A DNA stretch of 64,000 nucleotides from Helicobacter cappadocius (GCF_030688855.1 NZ_JAUYZK010000002.1:62001-126000), one strand, 5' to 3'; shown: positions 7,165 to 18,096, numbered from the stretch's first letter. A program made the numbers and translations. The notes: generated by a model from the letters alone, not told the origin.

Positions 7165-9570
7165 TTATGCTCCTATGATATCAGGTACTGATGTTGATTT
7201 ATAAGGCGTAACCACTTCATTCTTGTCTAGTTTTCTCACATTGACAAGTGCTGTATTTGCAGAGATTGCTTGTGCCATTTCACTAGTAGGACGTGAAGAT
7301 GTGAGAACATTCACATGTCCTGCATTGCATCTAGGTTTTTTTGCTTGTCTGTCTTCAGGATCATACCAAGCACCTTCTTGGATAGCTACAACACCCGTTC
7401 TAATGTTTGGAGTTACAAATGCTCCAACCAAAACTCTTCCTCGATCGTTAAATACTTCGACAACTTCGCCGTGTTTAATACCAAGTTTTTGAGCATCTTT
7501 GTCATTTATCATCACGGGTTCGCGTCCTTGTATTTTATATATGTCTCGAATCCAAGTATTATCAAGTTGCGAATGAACTCTGTATCTTGGGTGTGGAGAT
7601 ACCAAATGGAAAGGATATTTTTTTGCTTCCTTGCCTCCTAGCCATTCAGCAGGTTCAAACCAAGTGGGATGACCTTTAAAATCAGGGAGGTTGTAAGAGG
7701 CAAATTTTTCTGAATATATTTGAATTTTGCCACTTTCTGTTGCTAGTTTGTTTTCTATGGGATCAGCTCTAAATTCCGCATGTCTAACATATTTTCTAGC
7801 TTCTTCTGGAATATCAAACTCTACAAAACCATCTTTCCAAAATTTATCAAATTCTTTAAATACAGGTCCATCACTTTTTTCATAAAAACCCTTAATCCAT
7901 TCCATATAAGTTTTACCACCTGTATAACGTCTTTCAACCTTTTCTCCTCCAAGTCTGTTGGCAAGAAGTCTAAAAATTTCAAAGTCATCTTTTGACTCAT
8001 ATATAGGTTCTATCACTTTTTTCATAGCATAAATTACATTTCTAGAATAAGTCCCTCCAGAAGTAATATCATCTCTTTCAAGTGTGCAAGTAGATGGGAA
8101 TATAATGTCAGCCATTTTTGCTAGAGGTGTCCACCAAGGTTCATGAACAACAACAGTATCAACCTTTCTTAATGCTTCAATAAGCTCATTTGTATTTGGA
8201 TGATGTCCTAGTAGAGAAGCACCGCATACATAAACCATATCAATTTTTGGAAGTTTTATTTTTCTACCCTTGAAGTTGATTTCTTTTCCGGGATTTAAAA
8301 TTGCCTCTGATACCCTAGAAGCAGGTATAGAAGTTTCAACCCTATTTCTTCCCTGAGAAAGACCAGGTGTGGTTCTATAGCCAGAGTTTGCTTGTCCTCC
8401 ACCAGAGTAGTGCATAGAAAAACCAAATCCTCCTCCAGGAAGTCCAACTTGACCTATCATACTAGCGAGAGTTATGAGAGCCCAGTCTGCTTGTTCTCCA
8501 TGTTGAGCTCTTTGCATAGCCCAATTACCCGCCAAAAAAGTTCGCGTAGAAACAAAAAGATCAGCAAGTTCCTTAATTTTATTTGCAGGAACTTCTGTTA
8601 TTTTTTCTGCCCATTCAGGTGTTTTTGGAATATTATCTTCGCCTTTTCCTAAAACATAAGGAATAAATTTATCAAAACCATCTGTATATTTTTCGATAAA
8701 TTTCTTATCATATTTTCCAGATGTATATAGATAATACATCATGCCAAGCATCAGGGCAACATCTGTATTGGGTCTGATTTTAATCCAATCTGCATCAAAC
8801 ATTTGGGCTGTTTCAGTATAGATAGGATCAATAGAAATGAATTTTATTCCAGCTTTTTTGTATTTGGGATAGTAGATGTCATTTACGTGATTTGGCACAA
8901 CATAGTCGATTTTGTTGCATTTATATAAGTCAGTCCCCCAAAGTACATAAACCTTGCAATTGGCAATCATCTCTTCATGTGAAGTCTGCAAAGAATATAC
9001 TTCCATATCTCCCATGATGGTGGGATTTACTCTTCCAGCAGCTCCATTGCTGTATTCACCATCTGTTCCAACTGCACCTCCAAGAGTTGTGTTAAAAAAT
9101 CTTCCTGCAACAATATTTGAATTATGAAGTCTTCCCACATGCCCCCAGCCTCCATAACTTCCATTATAAATATTTTCACGAGGAATTTCTTTTAGTTTTT
9201 TTGCTACAAGATCAAGTGCTACATCCCAGCTAACGCGGACAAACTCTTCTTTTCCACGTTTTTCTCTGTTATTTTTTTTCCCCTCTAGATAACTTTTTCT
9301 AACACAAGGATATTTTACTCTTGTATCTGAATAGACTCTATCAATCATTCCTTTAACCATAATAGAGGGATTGGCATCGGTTTTTTGAGAAATAACATCT
9401 TTCATTATCCCATCTTCAACTTTTGCAATAAAGGGTCCAAAATGGGTCGCATGTGGAATCATTTCTGTTTTTTTAAATACTCCTACTGCACCTAGTGGGG
9501 ATGAACCCAAAACACTCAAAGAAGCAACTCCTGCAGTCCCCTTAAGCATATTTCTTCTTGAAATGGCCAT
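7165..9570 (-). CDS. torA: TorA/BisC-type molybdopterin S/N-oxide reductase, Tat-exported
   Basis: This is an 801-residue molybdenum enzyme of the DMSO/TMAO reductase family. The N-terminus has a Tat signal (SRRNMLK followed by a hydrophobic stretch), so it acts folded in the periplasm. No N-terminal four-Cys Fe-S motif is seen. The active-site region is GTDGEYSNGAAGR, where Ser174 is the expected Mo ligand, as in TorA, DorA and BisC. The C-terminal molybdopterin-dinucleotide domain includes HPRYRVHSQLDNTWIR. A monohaem cytochrome gene follows 1 base later. The substrate (TMAO, DMSO, biotin sulfoxide or other) cannot be read from sequence. The family is absent or different in many gastric Helicobacter. 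Confidence 0.88.
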   Translation of the reverse strand: MAISRRNMLKGTAGVASLSVLGSSPLGAVGVFKKTEMIPHATHFGPFIAKVEDGIMKDVISQKTDANPSIMVKGMIDRVYSDTRVKYPCVRKSYLEGKKNNREKRGKEEFVRVSWDVALDLVAKKLKEIPRENIYNGSYGGWGHVGRLHNSNIVAGRFFNTTLGGAVGTDGEYSNGAAGRVNPTIMGDMEVYSLQTSHEEMIANCKVYVLWGTDLYKCNKIDYVVPNHVNDIYYPKYKKAGIKFISIDPIYTETAQMFDADWIKIRPNTDVALMLGMMYYLYTSGKYDKKFIEKYTDGFDKFIPYVLGKGEDNIPKTPEWAEKITEVPANKIKELADLFVSTRTFLAGNWAMQRAQHGEQADWALITLASMIGQVGLPGGGFGFSMHYSGGGQANSGYRTTPGLSQGRNRVETSIPASRVSEAILNPGKEINFKGRKIKLPKIDMVYVCGASLLGHHPNTNELIEALRKVDTVVVHEPWWTPLAKMADIIFPSTCTLERDDITSGGTYSRNVIYAMKKVIEPIYESKDDFEIFRLLANRLGGEKVERRYTGGKTYMEWIKGFYEKSDGPVFKEFDKFWKDGFVEFDIPEEARKYVRHAEFRADPIENKLATESGKIQIYSEKFASYNLPDFKGHPTWFEPAEWLGGKEAKKYPFHLVSPHPRYRVHSQLDNTWIRDIYKIQGREPVMINDKDAQKLGIKHGEVVEVFNDRGRVLVGAFVTPNIRTGVVAIQEGAWYDPEDRQAKKPRCNAGHVNVLTSSRPTSEMAQAISANTALVNVRKLDKNEVVTPYKSTSVPDIIGA

Positions 9571-9701
9571 AAAATCTCCTTTTATCTTGTAAGATACTAG
9601 AAATTATAGCCACCCGTTATTTAAAAAAAACAAAAAATGGTTGTATAAATAAATATATAGTGTGAAATTTTGAATGTTTAATCTGTATTTAGACTCAAAA
9701 C

Positions 9702-10340
9702 CTAGAAAAAAAGTCCAGCAAAACTAAAATAGAATCCAGAGCCCGTTAGCCTTGAAGAATTAAAATTACTGAAAGCATAAGGAATATATCCTATACGCAG
9801 TGAATAACCCATTAGATTAGTTCCAGCATAGATACTAATATCGTTTGTTAGACCACCATAACTATAATCTATTCCGCCAAAAATAGAATATTCTTTATTA
9901 AAATCATAGAGTAGATTTGCTTCTATTGGAAACACATAAGAAACTTTGTTGATGTCAAATTGTGCACCTATGCCAATATTTGCTCCAATTTTTAGATCTT
10001 TTATCATTTCATAAGTAGGACCTGCCATCACGGTAACTTCAAGAATTCCATTTTTAGCAAAATCTTGATTATTTTTTCCAAAATCAATCATCTTCAAAAT
10101 ACCCATAGGACCCCAAATATTATAGCCCCATTTGGATTGTTTTGTATTCGAAGCTTTCTCTTGAGCGTCCTCTTTCTTTGAAGTTATTTGAGGGGTATCT
10201 AAATTTGTATCTTCAGCATCTTTGCTAGGAACTATTGTTTCTGTAGTAATACTTTTATTATTTTCCGTAGAGTTGTTCGTAGCATATATAAAATCAAAGC
10301 TTACAAAGAGCATTATTAAATTCAAAATAATTTTTTTCAT
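9702..10340 (-). CDS. Secreted / outer-membrane protein, Helicobacter type, unknown function
   Basis: This is a 212-residue protein that I do not recognise by name. Residues 1-20 look like a signal peptide (MKKIILNLIMLFVSFDFIYA). A low-complexity Thr/Glu/Lys-rich linker follows (about residues 22-70). The rest has alternating hydrophobic and aromatic segments (GANIGIGAQFD, YSIFGGIDYSYGGL) and ends in Phe-Phe, typical of small outer-membrane beta-barrels. Glycine and aromatic content suggests eight strands or so. It stands alone between torA and the DUF89 gene, with about 130 bases upstream and about 60 downstream. No function can be inferred. Confidence 0.6.
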   Translation of the reverse strand: MKKIILNLIMLFVSFDFIYATNNSTENNKSITTETIVPSKDAEDTNLDTPQITSKKEDAQEKASNTKQSKWGYNIWGPMGILKMIDFGKNNQDFAKNGILEVTVMAGPTYEMIKDLKIGANIGIGAQFDINKVSYVFPIEANLLYDFNKEYSIFGGIDYSYGGLTNDISIYAGTNLMGYSLRIGYIPYAFSNFNSSRLTGSGFYFSFAGLFF

Positions 10341-10403
10341 TCAGAACCTTTTAAATTTTGTATTTTAACATTTGATTGATGAAGTGTAAATAAAAATAAA
10401 TAT

Positions 10404-11294
10404 TTATTTTTCAGAATTTTGTTTGAACATCATCTTCCCTAATGCGATTTTTAGATGATTTGAGACCACTTCACATTTAATTTTGAATAATAAAAATATT
10501 CTAGAATCAGGAATATTTTCCAAACATTCAAAATTCCCCATTCCTTTGGCAAGAATTATATCTGCTTGATTGAATGATTGTTGAGCTGCAGGATTGGCAT
10601 CTTCATAGATAAAACCAGGACTTTTGACTCCGCTATCTGCAACTTCGCAAAAATCGAAGATTTTTTTACACTCCAAATGTGTATTCATGTCATTAAGTGT
10701 GATGTCATTAATAATGGGTGCTCCTCTGGTGAGATAAGTTATTTTTATATGTGGATAGATAGATTTTATGGTAGATATAAGCACTTCGTCGAATATATTT
10801 TCACCTGCATTGTCTGCAAGATATAGCAATGTTTTTGAATTTTGTATTTTTTTGTAAAAATCTTTTAGATCAAAAACTGCAAAATCAAGTTTAGATATAT
10901 TAAACACTTCATTTTTAATACTAAATTTTGTCGCACTTCCATAATCAATAATATTCCCAAGTGCAGAAATTTTAATAGCCCATTGTAATTCTTCTTCAGG
11001 TGTTTTGAAAATGGGTTTTTTACATAAGATATCATCAACTATAATTCTTGCTTTTTGAATGCACTCTGTTTTAATATGTTGATAAATATCGTCTGTAGAA
11101 GTAATAGAAGCAATTTTTTTATAAATATCTATAGCAATTTTAGGAGGAGGAACATTTTCATAGGGTAAAGATTGTATCAAAGATTCGATAGCTTGTTTTG
11201 CTCTATTTGCAATTTCTTTAGGCTGAAAAGTGATCTCCATTGTTTGATTGCATTGATTTGCTAAACATAAGAGACATTTTTTCTCAATCTTCAC
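10404..11294 (-). CDS. DUF89 (ARMT1-like) metal-dependent phosphatase
   Basis: This is a DUF89-family protein of about 296 residues. DUF89 proteins are metal-dependent phosphatases proposed to repair damaged sugar phosphates. The metal-binding motif is visible as LADNAGENIFD, and ILAKGMGNFE is the second conserved block. The N-terminus has a Cys group (KCLLCLANQC) seen in the archaeal-type branch. I chose the GTG start at 11294 because GGAGGT precedes it at normal spacing. A GTG at 11309 would also be in frame but has no such site. It overlaps the DUF3972 gene by about 11 bases, so the two are coupled. Its actual substrate is unknown. Confidence 0.75.
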   Translation of the reverse strand: MKIEKKCLLCLANQCNQTMEITFQPKEIANRAKQAIESLIQSLPYENVPPPKIAIDIYKKIASITSTDDIYQHIKTECIQKARIIVDDILCKKPIFKTPEEELQWAIKISALGNIIDYGSATKFSIKNEVFNISKLDFAVFDLKDFYKKIQNSKTLLYLADNAGENIFDEVLISTIKSIYPHIKITYLTRGAPIINDITLNDMNTHLECKKIFDFCEVADSGVKSPGFIYEDANPAAQQSFNQADIILAKGMGNFECLENIPDSRIFLLFKIKCEVVSNHLKIALGKMMFKQNSEK

Positions 11295-11793
11295 GTCGAT
11301 TACCTCCACCTAATCCAGAAACCTTGCCCCACATCAGGCGATATTTTCTTTTCATAAATTCGATTTCTTCTCTAGCTTTTTGAAGTTCGTTTCTCATAGT
11401 GTCTATTGTTTTTTTATCATCATCATAAACCTCTTGCATTGAGATTAGAGCATCTTTTAGAAAGATATTTTCATTTTTAAATGCCCCGATAGTTTCATCT
11501 TTTGCACTGATAACTTTATCGTGGAGTCCTAATATGGTATTAATAGTTTTTTCTACAAATATAGGATCTAAAGAATTTCCGCTCATATCAGCAGATACAA
11601 GATTATTTTCAACGCTTTTCACAATGGTTTGTGCACCACTTGAGACATCTACAAAAAGAGTATCATTATGAGTTTTGCTAATAATGCTACCTTCATCTAT
11701 TAGTTCCAAAACTTTTTTTTCTTCAATTCCTGAGAGTTTGACAAATTCCTTTAGACTCAACCAAGTTGGATTTGTAGATGTTTTATTTTCCAT
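11284..11793 (-). CDS. DUF3972-like protein with N-terminal HTH-like region and coiled coil
   Basis: This is a 169-residue soluble protein. Residues 10-55 (SLKEFVKLSGIEEKKVLELIDEG) resemble a MerR-type helix-turn-helix with a short wing. Residues 85-155 are strongly helical and charged, suggesting a coiled coil, and the C-terminus is Gly/Arg-rich. It fits the DUF3972 family recalled from Helicobacter and Campylobacter, for which no function is known to me. It overlaps the start of the downstream DUF89 gene. A regulator or structural adaptor role is possible, but this is inference only. Confidence 0.6.
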   Translation of the reverse strand: MENKTSTNPTWLSLKEFVKLSGIEEKKVLELIDEGSIISKTHNDTLFVDVSSGAQTIVKSVENNLVSADMSGNSLDPIFVEKTINTILGLHDKVISAKDETIGAFKNENIFLKDALISMQEVYDDDKKTIDTMRNELQKAREEIEFMKRKYRLMWGKVSGLGGGNRRED

Positions 11794-11888
11794 TTATACC
11801 TTTCTAAGATAAGGTTGAGCAATTTTCGCATAAATTTTCAAAATAAGCAATAAAAAACAAATCATTAAAAATTTAAGAAAATAAAGCT

Positions 11889-12383
11889 CTATAACAAAAT
11901 TTCAATTTCCTTAGAATCAAGCTCGAGCTTTTTTGCTTTATCTAATCTATCTTTTATAAGCTTTGTACCTAAGTTTCCATTTTTTAGACTCAATATCTGC
12001 ATTGCCATATAAGCTGCATTAATAGCCCCTGCCTTACCAATAGCAAGTGTTCCTACAGGCATTCCTGCAGGCATTTGAACTGTGGATAGGAGAGCATCTA
12101 TCCCATCTAAAGCTCCTCCACTGAGAGGTACTCCAATGACTGGCTTACAAGTTTGAGATGCAATTGCCCCGGCAAGATGTGCTGCCATACCCGCTGCAGC
12201 AATAAAGACTTGAGCACCTTTTTTTTCAGCCTCTTTTACATAATCTTTGGTTCGATTGGGACTTCTGTGTGCAGAACTGATGATAACCTCAAACTTCACA
12301 TCAAATTTCTTAAATACCTCAATACATTCATTCATGATGTTCCAATCACTTTTGCTTCCCATTACAACTGATATGAAATCCAT
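11889..12383 (-). CDS. purE: N5-carboxyaminoimidazole ribonucleotide mutase
   Basis: This class-I PurE interconverts N5-CAIR and CAIR in de novo purine synthesis. It is 164 residues long, the usual length. Key motifs are VMGSKSDW at the N-terminus, SSAHRSPNRT with the catalytic His, and the AAAGMAAHLAGAIAS loop followed by GVPLSGGALDGIDALLS. There is no purK next to it. The gene lies 10 bases before the U32 gene in map order, both on the minus strand. H. pylori is known to lack most of de novo purine synthesis, so this gene marks a purine-prototrophic Helicobacter. purA and purB are also in the window. Confidence 0.96.
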   Translation of the reverse strand: MDFISVVMGSKSDWNIMNECIEVFKKFDVKFEVIISSAHRSPNRTKDYVKEAEKKGAQVFIAAAGMAAHLAGAIASQTCKPVIGVPLSGGALDGIDALLSTVQMPAGMPVGTLAIGKAGAINAAYMAMQILSLKNGNLGTKLIKDRLDKAKKLELDSKEIEILL

Positions 12384-12393
12384 TTAAACTCCT

Positions 12394-13674
12394 CTAGTTT
12401 GTTTTAGTTCTCAAAAACGTATATGGAGGTAATATCTCAGGAAGTAGAACGGGATTAACATTTCCACTATGTATTTCTGGAAGCTCTTTATTATTCTCCA
12501 AAATGATTTTATTCAAAATCAGATAAAATTTTTCATTTTCTTGATAAATTTTTCCGATTTCATTATCAATACACTTTATCTCAACATTTCTTGGGGCTAC
12601 AATTTCATATGGACAACCTGTTTTGGTCGTGTACTTACACAAAAAATACTTACCGTTTTCACCCACTTCTCCATTGACCTGATAGCTTCCTTCACTGATA
12701 GCACTGAAATGGTTTTGAGTGTCAAGTCTCTCATGAGGTCGTCTGATGAGATAACCATCTGTAAAACCACGATTTTTTAGAGTGTGGAGTTCTTCTTGAT
12801 AAAATTCAGGTCTATAAATACCCTTGTAATAATCCTCAATAGCCATTTTATAAGTTCTAGCAGTAAGTCCTGCATAATAGGTTGATTTAGTTCTTCCTTC
12901 TATTTTTAGTGCATCAATAGCACCACAATCAAGGATTTCCTTAACATAACTAGCAAGATTAAGATCTTTTGAGTTAAAAATATGCGTTCCAACTCCTTCT
13001 TCCTCTTCAAGTCTCATCATCACACCACTATCTGGGTTTTTTACATAATATTCATAGTCAAATCGACAATCATTAGCACAACTTCCTCTGTTTGGGACGC
13101 GACCATTTTGAAGTGCAGATATCAAACACCTACCTGAAAATGCAAAACACATACTCCCATGCACAAAGATTTCTAGTTCAAGATCAGGAATATATTTTTT
13201 TATTTCAATGGCATCTTTGAGGCTGAGTTCCCTTGCTGCAACAATTCTTTTTACACCCATTTCGTAGAAAACTTCCGCATCTAATACATTTAGAACATTT
13301 GCTTGAGTGGATAGGTGTATCGGAATTGTAGGAGCAATTTTTTTGCTTAATCTAACCACACCTGGTGCTGCCACAATGAATGCATCAGGAGACAAATCGG
13401 CCATTTTGGCGATGTGATTTTCAAGTAGTTTGAGTTGAGAGTTGAAGGGAAAGCCATTGATGGTTACAAATACTTTTTTACCTCTAGAATGTGCGTAATC
13501 AATACCTTCTTTGAAGCTCTCTAAATTAAAATCTTTTCCAGCACGATTGCGTAAGGAAAAATGGCTTACGCCACCATAAACAGCGTCTGCACCATAATCA
13601 ATAGCAATCTTTAGTTTAGTTAGATTACCTGCTGGAGAGAGTAGTTGAACCTTTTTTGAAGAGTTGTGACTCAT
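12394..13674 (-). CDS. U32-family Fe-S protein, tRNA 5-hydroxyuridine synthesis TrhP-like
   Basis: This is a 426-residue peptidase-U32-family protein, matching H. pylori HP0169 in position (next to cheZ and prfB). It starts with LLSPAGNLTKLKIAIDYGADAVY, the family's barrel entry. The family cysteines are visible in SMCFAFSGRCLIS and NRGSCANDCRFDYE. Such clusters hold an Fe-S centre in U32 proteins. The closest studied members (YegQ/TrhP) help hydroxylate tRNA wobble uridine. The older label 'collagenase' is not supported by sequence. It overlaps the cheZ stop by 1 base, so translation is coupled to that gene. Confidence 0.8.
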   Translation of the reverse strand: MSHNSSKKVQLLSPAGNLTKLKIAIDYGADAVYGGVSHFSLRNRAGKDFNLESFKEGIDYAHSRGKKVFVTINGFPFNSQLKLLENHIAKMADLSPDAFIVAAPGVVRLSKKIAPTIPIHLSTQANVLNVLDAEVFYEMGVKRIVAARELSLKDAIEIKKYIPDLELEIFVHGSMCFAFSGRCLISALQNGRVPNRGSCANDCRFDYEYYVKNPDSGVMMRLEEEEGVGTHIFNSKDLNLASYVKEILDCGAIDALKIEGRTKSTYYAGLTARTYKMAIEDYYKGIYRPEFYQEELHTLKNRGFTDGYLIRRPHERLDTQNHFSAISEGSYQVNGEVGENGKYFLCKYTTKTGCPYEIVAPRNVEIKCIDNEIGKIYQENEKFYLILNKIILENNKELPEIHSGNVNPVLLPEILPPYTFLRTKTN

Positions 13675-14369
13675 TATTTTTTGCCAAATGATGCAATTAA
13701 TGCTTCAATATCATCTTCACTAGCCATATCTTCTTTGTTATCTCCAGCGATAAAGACTGCAGAACTGACACGTTTAGAATCATCGATCTTGCCTTCAAAT
13801 AATGAATTCATATATTGAGCTAAAGCTCTCATTACATTGATAACGCGTTCGATTTTTTGCCTATGGATATCTTGAAATTGCATAATATCCATAGCCTGCA
13901 TAGAGGCATCTAAAGAGTCATTTGCATCATTTGAAATATCCTTTAAGATAGCTGCTATTTGCTTAGATTCTTCTAGCGAGTTGCTGAAAGCTTCAATTTG
14001 TGGAAATTTTTCAGACAATTTTTCAAAAATTTCTTGATGTTTTTCAAAATACTTTTTGATTTCTTTTGATGACTTTATAATTTTTTCAGCACTAGAACTT
14101 ATATTATCAAGTTGATCAAAAATTTCAGTTGCCTTTGCCTCTGAATCTTTTGTGACATCATCTAATTGATGCACGACTTTATGATCGTCTGTTGGAGGAG
14201 GAGGCCATTTTTTTCCTGCTTCAACCTTGTAATTGTTAGGATCAATAAATCCGGCAGTGAATTCTTCTTGGGACTCTTCATTTTTTTGAGATTCTTTTTT
14301 GGGAGTTTCTTTTACATCCAAATCAGCTTCACCTGACATTATCAGAGCATCTAGTTCTTCTTGAGTCAT
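13674..14369 (-). CDS. cheZ: Chemotaxis phosphatase CheZ (Helicobacter type)
   Basis: This is a 231-residue CheZ that dephosphorylates CheY-P to end the motor signal. The N-terminal region (TQEELDALIMSG) resembles the EIDALL motif of motor-switch proteins. A proline-rich linker and long helices follow. The catalytic helix is IMQFQDIHRQKIERVINVM, with the Gln-containing phosphatase motif. The extreme C-terminus (DIEALIASFGKK) is the CheY-binding helix. It matches HP0170 in size and place, between the U32 gene (1-base overlap) and prfB. The remote epsilon-type CheZ is often missed by simple searches. Confidence 0.85.
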   Translation of the reverse strand: MTQEELDALIMSGEADLDVKETPKKESQKNEESQEEFTAGFIDPNNYKVEAGKKWPPPPTDDHKVVHQLDDVTKDSEAKATEIFDQLDNISSSAEKIIKSSKEIKKYFEKHQEIFEKLSEKFPQIEAFSNSLEESKQIAAILKDISNDANDSLDASMQAMDIMQFQDIHRQKIERVINVMRALAQYMNSLFEGKIDDSKRVSSAVFIAGDNKEDMASEDDIEALIASFGKK

Positions 14370-14431
14370 TGGTTCTCCTTGAGATTTAACCTTATTATTA
14401 TAAATTTTTTTTGATATATTTTAGATTAATT

Positions 14432-15526
14432 TTAAGCTTTTGATATTAGAACACCTTCTATTATATCATCAATATCCCCATCAAGTATTGCTTCAACATT
14501 ACTATAAGCAATGTTGCTTCTGGCGTCTTTGACTTGTTGATAAGGTGCTAAAACATAACTTCTAATCTGATGTCCCCATCCAATTTCACTTTTTTCTTCT
14601 CCTGTGGTGTTTGAAGAATTTTGTTTTTCAAGTTCAAGTTCATAAAGTTTAGATTTGAGCATTTTTAATGCAGTAGCTTTATTTTTGTGCTGACTGCGAT
14701 CATTTTGACATTGCACGACAATTCCGCTAGGAAGATGAGTGATTCTAATAGCAGATTCTGTTTTGTTTACATGCTGACCACCTGCACCACTTGCACGATA
14801 AGTGTCTATTCTTATATCTTTTTCTTCAATAACAATGTCAATATCATCATCAACTTCAGGACTCACTTGTACGCTTGCAAAACTTGTATGTCGTTTTGCA
14901 TTTGCATCAAAAGGGGATATCCGCACCAATCGATGAACACCATTTTCACTTTTCATATATCCATAAGCATTTTCGCCTTTAATAAGAAAAGCGACTCCTT
15001 TGATACCTGCCTCTTCCCCATCTTGATAATCTAAAATTTCTGTTTTAAATCCTCTACGTTCAGCCCATCTTAAATACATTCGATAAAGAATACTTCCCCA
15101 ATCCTGACTTTCGGTTCCCCCAGCACCAGGTTGTATTGTAACAATTGCATTTGTATTATCATTTTCTCCACTTAACATTACCTCTATTTCTACTTTTTTA
15201 ATTCTTGAATCTAGCTCAGGAGCTTCTTCAAACAAAAGCTCTAGTGTTGAAGGATCATTATCAGAAGAGACTAAAGAAAACAATTCACTAGAATCATCAA
15301 TAGATTTTTTTGCATTGTCGTAAGTTTTAAGTATGCGTTCAATTTTTACTTTTTCTTTACTGATTTCCCCTGCCTTTTTTGAATCATTCCAAAAATCTTG
15401 ATCTTGTTGCATCTGAACTATTTCTTCAAGTCTTTTTTGGAGACTTTCGGGTTTGATAATTTTGGCGATATTTTCACATTTATTCTTGAGTTCTTTTAAC
15501 AGTTCGCCATATTCATAAGAATCCAT
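14432..15526 (-). CDS. prfB: Peptide chain release factor 2
   Basis: RF2 is 364 residues long and ends translation at UGA and UAA. It has the GGQ catalytic motif ([13 protein letters not shown]) and an SPF tripeptide in [14 protein letters not shown], as expected for RF2. The gene is a single continuous frame from ATG to stop, with no in-frame UGA near codon 25. The programmed +1 frameshift found in many bacterial prfB genes is therefore absent. It follows HP0170-0171 order and is divergent from msrP. Confidence 0.97.
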   Translation of the reverse strand: MDSYEYGELLKELKNKCENIAKIIKPESLQKRLEEIVQMQQDQDFWNDSKKAGEISKEKVKIERILKTYDNAKKSIDDSSELFSLVSSDNDPSTLELLFEEAPELDSRIKKVEIEVMLSGENDNTNAIVTIQPGAGGTESQDWGSILYRMYLRWAERRGFKTEILDYQDGEEAGIKGVAFLIKGENAYGYMKSENGVHRLVRISPFDANAKRHTSFASVQVSPEVDDDIDIVIEEKDIRIDTYRASGAGGQHVNKTESAIRITHLPSGIVVQCQNDRSQHKNKATALKMLKSKLYELELEKQNSSNTTGEEKSEIGWGHQIRSYVLAPYQQVKDARSNIAYSNVEAILDGDIDDIIEGVLISKA

Positions 15527-15602
15527 TGTTGCCCTTTGAATGATTTGATGTAATTGTACAAAAACAATGTATCATTAAAAATAAAATTTAGTAGGAAATG
15601 TG

Positions 15603-16595
15603 ATGTTGTTGAGAATAAAAAAATCTTATGAGATAAAAGAGAATCTAGTTACATCAGAAGATATTTACAATGAACGTAGAAATCTACTTAAAAAAATGGG
15701 GGTTTTAGGACTAGGAAGCGTATTTGGTGTAGATATTTTAGATGCTGAAATAAATCAAACTACAAAAACAATAGAAATTGATAAAAATAAATATTTTTAT
15801 GATGTGGATTCAAGATTTATCCAATATCCACTTACGCCATATCAAAAAGCTACTACTTATAATAATTTTTATGAATTTGGAATGCAAAAAGATGATCCAT
15901 TTAATCGTGCAAGAGTTCTAAAAACAAGCCCTTGGGATGTGGTTATTGACGGTGAGGTGCAAAAACCTATCAAAATATCACTAGAAGATATTTTAAAAAG
16001 ATTTAAACTCCAAGAGAGAATATATCATTTTCGTTGCGTGGAAGCTTGGAGTATGAATATTCCTTGGCTTGGCTTTCAACTAGGGGATTTGATAGATTTT
16101 GTTAGACCTAAAAGTAATGCTAAATTTGTTTTGTTTGAAACTGTGGTACAAGATAGTATGCCTGCAGTAAAAAACCCTTCCATAGCTGCTTATATAAAGT
16201 TTCCCTATAAAGAGGGTTTGAGATTAGATGAAGCAAAAAATCCTTTAACTATGCTTACAGTGGGAATGTATGGCAAAGTGTTGCCCAATCAAAATGGTGC
16301 TCCGCTAAGGCTAGTAGTTCCGTGGAAATATGGTTTTAAAAATATAAAGTCTATTTCCAGAATCACTTTGGTTGAAAAAATGCCAATTTCTACTTGGAAT
16401 AAGCTAGATAGTTCTGAATATGGTTTTTATGCAAATGTTAATCCTGATGTCCCGCATCCTAGATGGTCTCAAGCAAATGAACGCTTCATAGGAGATGGTT
16501 TTTCATTTAATAAAATAGCTACAAAGCCGTTTAACGGGTATGAACAAGAGGTTGCAAAGATGTATGCAGGAATGGATATGAAAAAAAATTATTGA
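15603..16595 (+). CDS. msrP: Methionine sulfoxide reductase catalytic subunit MsrP (YedY)
   Basis: This is a periplasmic molybdenum enzyme that repairs oxidised methionine, about 330 residues. The Tat signal shows ERRNLLKKMG followed by a hydrophobic core. The Mo-ligating cysteine lies in HFRCVEAWSMNIPWLGF (about C146). The family's GAPLRLVVPWKYGFK block is present, so the fold is of the sulfite-oxidase type. ATG at 15603 is the chosen start, just after a GTG and spaced from AGGAA. No msrQ haem protein gene lies beside it, so electrons must come from elsewhere. gdhA follows 80 bases later. It is divergent from prfB. Confidence 0.9.
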   Translation: MLLRIKKSYEIKENLVTSEDIYNERRNLLKKMGVLGLGSVFGVDILDAEINQTTKTIEIDKNKYFYDVDSRFIQYPLTPYQKATTYNNFYEFGMQKDDPFNRARVLKTSPWDVVIDGEVQKPIKISLEDILKRFKLQERIYHFRCVEAWSMNIPWLGFQLGDLIDFVRPKSNAKFVLFETVVQDSMPAVKNPSIAAYIKFPYKEGLRLDEAKNPLTMLTVGMYGKVLPNQNGAPLRLVVPWKYGFKNIKSISRITLVEKMPISTWNKLDSSEYGFYANVNPDVPHPRWSQANERFIGDGFSFNKIATKPFNGYEQEVAKMYAGMDMKKNY

Positions 16596-16663
16596 CTTTC
16601 AAAACCCTTTGATTCATTTTGCTTTTGTTGCGATACAATCAAATCATATTAAAATTTCAATAA

Positions 16664-18022
<1,359 letters not shown>

Positions 18023-18096
18023 ATTTTACATGAAGTAAAATTTTATATATTTTAATATACATTTTATTTTTTATTTTTTATTTTTTTGATATGCTT

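Noticed and set aside
7315-7641. Plus-strand ORF inside torA
   Set aside because: Antisense shadow of the molybdoenzyme gene with no domain or start context.
12394-13674. Collagenase call for the U32 gene
   Set aside because: Old label; Cys pattern and closest studied relatives point to tRNA hydroxylation, and no signal peptide exists.
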